Below, piece by piece: positions 55,103-64,000 of a stretch of DNA of 64,000 nucleotides. The stretch comes from Melitaea cinxia (taxonomy: Eukaryota > Arthropoda > Insecta > Lepidoptera > Nymphalidae). The number at the start of each line of letters is the position of its first letter. The stretch's first letter is position 1. Made by a program: the position numbers and the translations under genes. The stretch is from NCBI RefSeq assembly GCF_905220565.1, contig NC_059409.1, forward strand, positions 5,401,501 through 5,465,500, read 5' to 3'. Below the pieces are notes generated by a model. That model ran no database searches, was not told the origin of the DNA, and saw only the letters and a list, made by a program, of their open reading frames with translations.

Positions 55103-58100
55103 ATGCGTAGTTTCATAATTTTTGGACTTAGTTTGGTGGCAGTGGCTTCGGCCACTGTTGAGGTGCAAATTAATTACCACGAGGCCATCGGTATCCCAGC
55201 AGCGACCAGGATAAAGGAAGCCGAAGACAAGATCTTAGCGAACATAGCAAATGATGAAGACCGAATTATTGGTGGCGTTATAGCGCAACCTAGTGCGCAC
55301 CCTTATATGGTAAATTATATAATTATGACCATTAATTTGATGTAAGATCAAATTTTTATAATTTTTTTAAATCCAGTTGTTTGTTTGTTCTTCTGCAGAA
55401 TCTTCATTTGCATGTAACGTAACTTTACACTAACTTCGTACATTATATTATATAATACATTTATGTTTCGAAAGTAAATTTTGATTTAATTTTTTAGATT
55501 TATATCTGCATAAATAATTATAATCTATAGATTGATGTTATGACATATTAATGAAGCATTAAATGTATTTACCTCATTTACTTATATTATAAACGAACAA
55601 TATATGTTGTGTGAGTAAATTAATTCGTCAGATTCTAGAGTAAAATATAAAGAGGAAATTTGATTTTTTTTGTAATGCATTAACTCAAAAACGATTGGGC
55701 CTATTTAAAAAATTTGTTCACTTGGGAAATTCTACGTTAACACTAAAAATATGGGCTATATTTTAACGAGAGAAAACGTCATATTCATTATCGTATAAGC
55801 CACACGGGTGAATCCAACAGTGGAAAGCTAGTTTACAATATAAGGATTTACTCGAACAATTATTGCAGCTAGGTTTCAAAATTGGTAAAAAAAGTTATCT
55901 CTGTAGGTATTTTCGCACGAGTAAAACTCGGTTGCAGAACTACTAATGATAATATTAGTATCATAACGATGACGATAGACAAAAGCAGAACTTGAAAAAA
56001 AATGAAAAATCGTTTAATCAAAGCAAAATGTCACGGGCACATATTTTTTACATATCAACTAGCAATATTATGATAATTTTAATCATGAATGCTGATAATT
56101 AATTAGTATTCGCTGAGTAATATTTAAGCTAATTTTAAGATATCGCATATTAACGTTACGTTATGATCTCTATTTACTAAAGAAAACCTTCTTTGATAAA
56201 TAGAGCGAGAGGAACACGGATAGTTTAAGAGGTTTCTAATGTGATGTCGTAAATAAACACATTTTTTGCCCGTACATTGCAAATGTTTATTTTATATTTT
56301 ATATTTTATATTTAGTATCGGCATTGCAACCGCTTGAAGCCGGGCTGATAATATAAAAATAAGAATATAGAAGTTATTTAATAGCTACGAAAACGTTATG
56401 ACGATATATGCCAACATTGATACCACGCCCAACGTTAGGCAGTGTTCTTGTCTACAATGTCAGACCTTCTTAGACAGTCATTCTTTTTTTTGCCACTAGG
56501 TCGGCAAATAAGTGTACGTATCACCTGATAAGCGATAACCGTAGATTATACACACCTGCAACATCAGAAACATCGCAAACGCGTTGCCGTCCCTACCCTT
56601 AATCTCCAGAAGCTCTGGTCACTTTACTCACCACAGGAACACAACCCAGCTTGAGAGCAGTATTATTTACCTATGAGCTCCTGTAAGGTCGAGTTTGTTA
56701 CGTAGCTGGGCTGCTCCAGATTTTGAACAGGATATGTCCTGCTGAGCCCTATCGCAGTAAAAACTCTTTAACAAAAAGACACATCACGGCACTTGTTTAC
56801 ATTAATTTGGTGACCCTTATCACATATTCATAATTATAAAAAAGACACAAGTATTTTAGGACACTATCCTATCAAGTAATTTACAAACTTTTAAACAGGC
56901 TGGTTTGGTCATCAGCTTCTTTAACACCAATGCCAGATCCGCCTGTGGCGCATCATTAATTAGCACGAATCGACTGGTGACTGCCGCCCATTGTTGGGAC
57001 GCTCCGGGCCAATTGTTTGTTAGCGAATTCACAGTAGTGCTGGGATCCAACTTCTTGTTCAGCGGAGGCACTAGAATAGCAACGTCTAACGTCGCAGTCC
57101 ATCCTGATTGGTTTCCTACATTTTTGAGAAATGACGTTGCGGTTATCTATTTACCGTTTAGTGTTACACTCACAAGTAAGTTTGGGTACATTATGCTTTT
57201 ACACATTTACGATAAGTCAGCTCTTACTTACTTTATTATAGTTATTTATTTATGGAACATAATCTATTTAATTTAGAACTTTAATTATGAGTAATAAATT
57301 AAATATTCCAATTTTTCTTATTTTCGTATATAATTATAGTAAATTTTGACTATAAAAGTTACAAACTTCATGTCTAGTTTTGTGTAACAATAACATTTAC
57401 TTTATAGATTCAAGTTACACATGGACTTCAGAATTATGTTTCTACTATTTTTTCTTTAATTACAAATAATGTTTTCAGATTTAATTCAACCAATTGACCT
57501 ACCTTTCAACCATTTGTGGGAGACTTTTGTCGGGGAATATGCCACGGCTGTTGGGTTTGGAATAACAAGTGACGGTAATTGAAATTTTTATCGAAGCATA
57601 TAATAAAATTGTAACGGATCGCTATCTGTACATGGAAGATATATGAGAAAAAATATTATTGGGACCTCTATCAACGCAAATAGCACCAAAAACAATGATG
57701 GTTAAAATTTTTGTCTCTTTGTCTGTGTGTTTGTGCACGCTATTCACAGAAACAGCTTATCCGATTTAGATGTGGTTATTACTAATATATTGTGGTGGAG
57801 GCTTCACTTAACATTTAGTGTTTACGCTTCAGCTTGTAATATCCCACTACTGGGAATAGGCCTCTTTCCTCATGTTGGGGAAGGATCAGTGCTTAATCGA
57901 ACACGCTGCTCCAATGCGGGTTGGCGGATATATTCTCTACTATGAGTAACGATCGCTATCAGGTGTAGATGATAACAACCGAGACCGACGGCTTATCATG
58001 CTCTCCGAGGCACGGTGGGGAGCCCCATAAGGACTGCACAAACACCCAGACCACGGCAAACACCTGTATGGTCAATACAAATGTTTGTCATGTGCGGGGA

Positions 58101-59357
58101 TCGAACCCGCAACCGCCAGCGCGTTTAGTGTTTATTTCATGTCAATCGGTTCATGAATAAAAAAGTTATGCCAATTTAAAGAATCACGTTAAACATGTAA
58201 ATACATAAAACACAGCAACAGCAACAGCTAGTAATAAATATATTTACAACACAAAACAGCAGTCAGAAAGGACTAGGAATTAGGACTAATAAAATAATAA
58301 CAATGAATATTTTCTATGGCAAGTCTTCTGTTATCAATATTTTAATCATTTTAATGGATTAGTTCAATTAACAATTAATAAATATGTATACAGCTAATCA
58401 TTATCTACTATGTGCTAAATCAGACAAATATCTACTAACTACTAATTTACTAATATTAAAAAATGGAGGATAGCTCGTTTTTCTTTTATTTGAATTCAAC
58501 GTTTGCCTTTTAGCTTTAAAATGGATATCATAGGGAATTTAAATGGACTAGCTTTAAAACATATCATCGCCAACAAGCTAAGCAGGGAATGTCCACGAAG
58601 GTAGAACTGTTTGGGTTGTCCAACGCAATGTAATTTTACTGCAGCTACCAATAGCCCCTATAAATAAATTATTTTATTTCTCTGCAGCCCAGGTAGGTGT
58701 GTCTGCGAATGCTGTATCGAGACAGGTCGACCTGCGAGTGATAACAGTGGCACAGTGCGCGGCCGTGTTCGGCAACAATTTTGTCCAACAGAGCACTCTC
58801 TGTACAGCCGGCACCGGACGTGTTGGTATTTGTGGAGGCGACTCAGGTGGTCCACTCGTTGTCAACCGTAACGGCCGGAATATTTTGGTAAGTTATATCT
58901 TTAGCTATTATTAAAATGAATTTAAGAAACTAAAACAGAGCTAATATTCTGTATCCTATCGCGAGTTTATTCGTGCATTGACGATTGCAGCATTGCATAA
59001 TTTGCATGTGCATCTTGGATTGTATATATTTTTTATGCACGTTCCATTTTGGATGCAATATATGTGCAACTACGAGTCTAAGAGTTTACTTACACAGGCA
59101 ACCGAAACATGAAAATGACCTGTTCATTATTAATCTAGTATATGTAATAATGAACTTATTTAAGTACGTAAGATATATAAGTAAGCATAAGATATAGGTT
59201 AAAGTAAGTACGTAAGTAGCACATTGAATAATTTGTATATTTTTTTCAGATTGGTATTAGTTCATTTGTTGCTGCTAACAACTGTGAGGGTGGCCATCCT
59301 TCCGCCTTCGCCAGAGTTACCTCGTTCTACGACTTCATTTTCCAGCACATGTATTAA
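55103..59357 (+). CDS. Secreted chymotrypsin/brachyurin-like serine protease (active triad)
   Basis: Exons 55103-55309, 56899-57175, 57479-57574, 58688-58887, 59250-59357; phases agree, 295 residues. Signal peptide is about residues 1-17 (MRSFIIFGLSLVAVASA), a propeptide follows, and activation is at DEDR|IIGG (54/55). Triad: His100 in TAAHC, Asp148 in RNDVAVIYL, Ser246 in CGGDSGGPL. By chymotrypsin numbering, position 189 is Gly and 226 is Ser, with SSFVAANNCEGGHPSAFARV near the pocket, similar in layout to crab collagenase (brachyurin) but without its Asp226. A chymotrypsin- or elastase-like preference is likely; a digestive role is inferred. Exon 2 spans what is two exons in the neighbour. 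Length is typical of lepidopteran midgut zymogens. Confidence 0.94.
56488..56770 (-). mobile_element. Family D element, antisense, in active protease intron 1
   Basis: 'aacgcgttgccgtccctacc', 'cttgagagcagtattattta' and 'gctgggctgctccagatttt' match the family. Confidence 0.75.
57828..58130 (-). mobile_element. Family C SINE, fullest copy, in active protease intron 3
   Basis: 'cccactactgggaataggcc', 'ctccaatgcgggttggcgga' and 'tgcggggatcgaacccgcaa'. The last block is a near-perfect pol III B box on the minus strand (GGGTTCGATCC). Confidence 0.75.
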
Positions 59358-59841
59358 CTTTTATTAAAATGCTTATTTTGATCTAAAATTTTTATTTAAA
59401 GCTTTAATTAATATAAAAAAGAATTATACAAATATATTTTTTATGTTTTATTTAAATAAGTTTAGGGTGTATCTGGTAGTTATAACCGACAAATGGTCGT
59501 CGACTAACTTGTATTATTAATAATTGTATTATTAAATACACAAGTATAAATACAATTTAGCCAGCGACTAATATTGTTTGAAAATCTAGGTTTTTCATAA
59601 TGTACGACCTTTACAATATATACCTGCATTGATTATTATTAGTGGTGCTTTATTGCCTACCTAATAATTTGGTAAAAAAAAGTTACAGTATAGCTAGGTG
59701 CTGTTCCGCCACAAAAACTTTAATAATCTAAAAAATTATGCAATTATTGTAAAAAAAATCAAATATGCCTGTAAAAAAATTGGCAAGCTATTATTTCTGC
59801 TGTATATATATAGCTAATGATTCAGATAAATTGTGTTTTTA

Positions 59842-60251
59842 CTAGAAAAGTTTTGGTGTAGTTCTGATTTCTTTCATTCTATACGTATTTTGGGTTGCTG
59901 AATCCATATCTGAGGTTTGCGGGTTGAGGTTTGCAGTTCTTCTGCAGGACTTTAAGAAATTTCGGTTTCCCCTGATTAAACAACTGCTCATCGCATGCAG
60001 GAATAATATATGGTCTAATAGGATATAGGAACCTCAGCCAGGACCTTCTAAAAGGCAGCGGCTCATTTACTGAAATTTAATAGTTTTCGAGTTTTAGGCA
60101 AAAAACCGAAAAAAAGCAGTTTTTTTGCTTTAATGCGATTTTTTCAATATTGCGTCTCGAAATTTTATCCGTAAACCTCAGATTTGGATTAAGCACCCCA
60201 GAACACGTGTAGAATGAAAGAAATCAGAACTACCCCAAAACTTTACTCTAG
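59842..60251. mobile_element. Fold-back MITE with ~75-bp arms
   Basis: Left arm (about 59842-59923) contains GTAGTTCTGATTTCTTTCAT and ATCTGAGGTTTGCGG; the right arm (about 60167-60251) is its inverted copy with few mismatches. Both ends carry CTAG. Confidence 0.82.
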
Positions 60252-61360
60252 CGGCCCTTTAGAGTACAAACTGACTGTGTTATAAAGACTAACCTTTTAG
60301 CAGTCCAGTTCATTAGCCTAAAATTGCTATTTATTTATGGTAGAAAAAAATACTTGGTGTTAAAATATTTGAAAGATATCTATCTGTATTAATTACCAAA
60401 GATAAAAATATACAAGTAATAAATACAAAGTTCAGTATCAGCGTCTAGGCTGCTTGTTGCAAATGATGCATCATGACTGTAACCTTTAAATCATCTTGGT
60501 GTGACTTATAGCTGTGACACCATAATGCACAATGATACTAAATCAGGTCACTACGCACGGTCAAATCGTAATGACTCCTTGTGCCAGACAAGAGTTCTGA
60601 AAAGTAATAATAATAAGTCTTTATTTTCAAACTGCACAAAAATTCAAAAAACAACAATAAAAAGCAGTCTTCGGTATGAGAGGTTGATTTTGAGGAAAAT
60701 TACAGTTCGTTTGCCGTAAATAAACTATAGATAGGAACATTTATTCCAGTACGAATTTAATATTCATATTTCATAATTAAGTAAGACAGGACTACGTTTG
60801 TCGGCTCCACTAGTAAAATCTATATAAATAAAAATGAATGTTGCTAAGCGCATAACTCGAGAATGGCTAGATCAATTCGGCTAATTTATTTTTTTATATG
60901 TTCCTTAAGACCCACAGGTTTTAAGACTAAAAAAGAAAAAAAAACATTCAAAAAAATTGTATTATTAAATTTTGACGGAACGAAGTCTGTCTGGCAGCTA
61001 ATATAATTATATGTACTATAAATAATAATAAAAATTTATAAATATAAAGATAATATAAATACAGTTGGATAGAGAAGTTTTAATAATAGTATTTTATAAA
61101 AACCCTTGGCAAAAGAACCCTAAATAATAAATCTCGATAGGCACAAACAACTTTATCCATTTATCGTTTAATCGACCAATTAATCAAATTCATTTGAAAT
61201 TTATTATACTTTTATCTTAATACCTACATTTTTTATCACCATTCGTTAATGATTATATTAAGATATGATAACACAGTTTCACCATATTTATTTATTTGTA
61301 AATATATTACCTACGTCAGCGAAATGTTAAGGATAGTTAACTTGATTTCATTATAAAATG

Positions 61361-61680
61361 CTGTGTGGTTACGGCATTAAAGAATATAGCCGCTCCCTCT
61401 CTTACCGTGGGTATCGTAAGAGGCGACTAAGGGATAACACAGTTCCACTAGTACCTTGGAATTTAAAAAGCCGACCGGTGGTGGGATAACCATTCAACTG
61501 CTGGCTTTGAAATACACAGGCCGAAGACGGGCAGCAGCGTCTTTGGTATGACAAAGCCAGCCCTGCGGTCACCAACCCGTCAGCCCAGCGTGGTGACTAT
61601 GGGCAATTTTTGGCGTGAACTTTTTGAGGCCTATGTCCAGTAGTGGACTGCGAAAGGCTGATGTGATGATGTGATGATTA
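61361..61680 (+). mobile_element. Family B element
   Basis: 'gctgtgtggttacggcatta' to 'ccagtagtggactgcgaaag', tail TGATGTGATGATGTGATGA, in keeping with a retroposed end. Confidence 0.8.
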
Positions 61681-61776
61681 TAGATTTCTGTAAAACTGTG
61701 TAGTTGCTTCAGCCTTTAATATCCCACTGCTGATTATAGCCCTCTTTCCCCATGTAGAAAAAGGATCAGAGCCTAC

Positions 61777-62262
61777 CCGGGTAAAAAAAATTATATATAA
61801 TTCTATAGAATCATATATAATCTATATATATTTATATATGATTTCATATAATTTATATATAACTATATATAATTGCATATAATTCATATATAACTATATG
61901 TCATTACATATGTTCGTTTTTAAGATTATATATAATTATATAAAACTATATATAATTACATATAATTTATATATAACTATATGTCTTGATATATGTTCGT
62001 TTTTAAGATTAGATATAATTATATATAATTATATAGAATTATATAGAATTACATATAATTTATACATAAGTATATGTCTTTACATTTGTTTGTTATTAAG
62101 ATTATATATAATTATATAAAACTATATATAATAACATATAATTTATATATAACTATATGTCTTTACATATGTTCGTTTTTAAGATTATATATAATTATAT
62201 ATAATTATATAGAATTACATATAATTTATACATAAGTATATGTCTTTACATTTGTTGAAGAC
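61777..62262. repeat. TA-rich tandem array 1 with CCCGGG head
   Basis: Starts TACCCGGGTAAAAAAAATTA. An 83-93-bp unit marked by 'atgttcgtttttaagatt' recurs near 61910, 62000, 62090 and 62170, with nested ATATAATTATAT motifs. Confidence 0.85.
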
Positions 62263-63404
62263 TTATCTGATGACATATTATTTATAATTTATCTATTTAA
62301 CAAGATAAAACTTAATTAATTTCACATAAAGTTGAAAAAATAATGTCGTGATTTGAAATTAACGATTATTTAAAATGAGTGTTTTAATTGTAAACAAATG
62401 CATATATCCATGCATTACGTATGTACATACATGTATATATATTATATTTATATAAACATAGCCTATACCCATACCCATACAGTGATAAATACCAATACAT
62501 CGATTGCGGCGCTGCACTGTGGCAATAACTGCAAACTAACGATAGGCACATTTTTTGCAAATGGCGTCATAGTATCTCGCGCTACACGTGTTCATGTTGT
62601 AAGGCGTCATATATTGAATTGCGTTATTTGAAAGTGAAGTCAATTAAAAATAAAGATTGTACTAATTAAGCAAATATAGTTATATTATATTGTTTTAATA
62701 AAAAGATTTGAATATGTTTTATTTAATTGAGTGTGACAAAGATCAATCTTTGTGTACTGTAGAAGACTTCGAAATCGTGTGCGATCCCAATCAATTTATT
62801 GATTATTAAATTTTTGATTATTATCCATTTCTGAAATTTAATATTTTTTATCAGAGTTTATGCTTTTACGACAGAGGAGAGTATTGTTAAAATTTAATCA
62901 TATTGCTAAGTATTCGATTTCCAAGATATTTAATCATAAAAAAGTATTACTAAGTTATTAAGTATTGTTAAGATATGAAATAAACTGTTGTTAGTCATAA
63001 AATAGTACTCGTAATTTAAATATGAGTCTTCAGATTATATAATGAATAATGCTTGAGCGTTTGAAAAAAAGTATTTTAACTTATAATGTGCATCTGAGTG
63101 ACAAGACATGTGTGATTACACAGAAATTTAGTTCTTAAAAGTATATAAACGTTTAAGTTAATTTCTAAGAAATATTTAATGTTTGATGTTTGTTCGTTTT
63201 CTAATTTCATTTTATATGGTATTATATTTGTATTTTATTATCTAACGTTAAATTGTAATCTTCTATAATATATTATGATACAAAAAAGATTGTCATTAGG
63301 CATAAGATAATATGTATACGTAATTAAAAATGATAAATCATCACTATTTAAAAAGTGAGTATCAGTACTAGTAGTACTAGTAGTATTAATACCAATTGAT
63401 ACAT

Positions 63405-63640
63405 TACCCGGGTAAAAAAAGTTATATATAATTAGATATAATTATATATAATACCATATATAATTATATATGAAAAATGGCCCTATATAATTATATATAA
63501 CTATATATATCTATATATAATTATATATAACTATATATGACTATATATAATTGTATATTACCATATATAACTATATATAATTACATATAACTATATATAA
63601 TTATATAAAGTTATATATAAATATATATATTTTGATATAA
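63405..63640. repeat. TA-rich array 2 with the same CCCGGG head
   Basis: Starts TTACCCGGGTAAAAAAAGTT, then dense ATATAATTATATATAACTAT units without the 'gttcgttttt' spacer. Confidence 0.85.
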
Positions 63641-64000
63641 TTAGGGATAAATATGCAGAAATCTATTCCATCAGGGTTTGCTGGTATTCAGAAAAAGTCT
63701 AATTTCAATCATATCCTCTTTATTTCGCATATATGCAGCACTTATTTTCACATTTCTAATTAATAAATATGTTAATGTATTGCTTCACAAGGAACTGTAT
63801 TGCAAGTATTTCTGATAATACTGTAGGTAATCATAGGCCTGCTATTATAACACTTTTTTACCATTACAATTTTAAGTATTGTTACTAATAATTGCCTTTT
63901 TTATACCTAAATTAAACTTTATAAATTAAATTAAGCTGAATTTTTTAAGAAAAACTTATGCATATACATGACTATTTTGTACTAATGTATCAATTGGTAT

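Larger units (their letters stand above)
59358..64000. other. Downstream region, no gene seen
   Basis: Holds a fold-back element (59842), a retroelement tail (60805-61010), family B (61361), a family C fragment (61706-61782) and two TA-rich arrays. The frame near 62398-62631 looks like low-complexity translation and I do not call it. Confidence 0.6.

Noticed and set aside
62398..62631. Frame with CGNNC that faintly recalls a protease exon
   Set aside because: No GDSGGP, TAAHC or phase-matched splice sites; starts in microsatellite-like DNA.

Overview
The window looks like nuclear DNA of a lepidopteran (moth or butterfly). It is AT-rich, has spliceosomal GT-AG introns, and carries many interspersed repeats of kinds familiar from Lepidoptera genomes: short retroelements with the '...tccagcagtggactgc...' tail, 'gcccgcggcttcgcccgcg' element ends, and TTA-flanked MITEs. 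The species cannot be fixed from the sequence alone. All three genes I can support are on the + strand.

Layout. (1) 1-12042: upstream or first-intron DNA of beta-spectrin, with no supportable protein gene and several repeat copies. (2) About 12.0-43.3 kb (3' UTR perhaps to about 46.5 kb): one complete beta-spectrin coding region in 35 constitutive or linker exons plus two extra alternative exons. Splice phases agree at every junction, and the assembled frame gives 2368 codons (2290 if two linker exons are skipped, close to the roughly 2290 residues of fly beta-spectrin). The domain order is N-terminal tail, two calponin-homology (CH) domains, about 17 spectrin repeats, a variable linker and a PH domain. 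(3) 46757-51133: a seven-exon chymotrypsin-fold gene (281 aa) whose catalytic Ser is Asn, so a non-catalytic serine protease homologue. (4) 55103-59357: a five-exon paralogue (295 aa) with an intact His-Asp-Ser triad, a brachyurin/chymotrypsin-like protease. (5) 59.4-64 kb: no gene seen; a fold-back element, a SINE-like copy, and two TA-rich arrays that share one head sequence.

The most notable content is alternative exon structure in beta-spectrin. A second first coding exon (13924-14023) would replace the N-terminal tail just before the actin-binding CH pair. A 762-nt phase 0/0 cassette exon (34973-35734) would insert 254 residues, rich in proline-directed Ser/Thr and basic motifs, between the last spectrin repeat and the PH linker. 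Two further phase 1/1 exons (39376-39465, 40134-40277) build an optional linker with a similar Ser/Arg/Trp/Lys motif. Also notable are the dead/active protease pair, a 20-bp tandem array with one CACGTG per unit downstream of beta-spectrin, and several previously unlabelled inverted-repeat elements inside introns.

Beta-spectrin normally pairs with alpha-spectrin to build the submembrane actin-linked skeleton, so the alternative ends and linker would change actin and membrane contacts. The two protease genes are most likely digestive or digestion-associated secreted proteins. Their promoters contain GATA-type motifs, but midgut expression is an inference.
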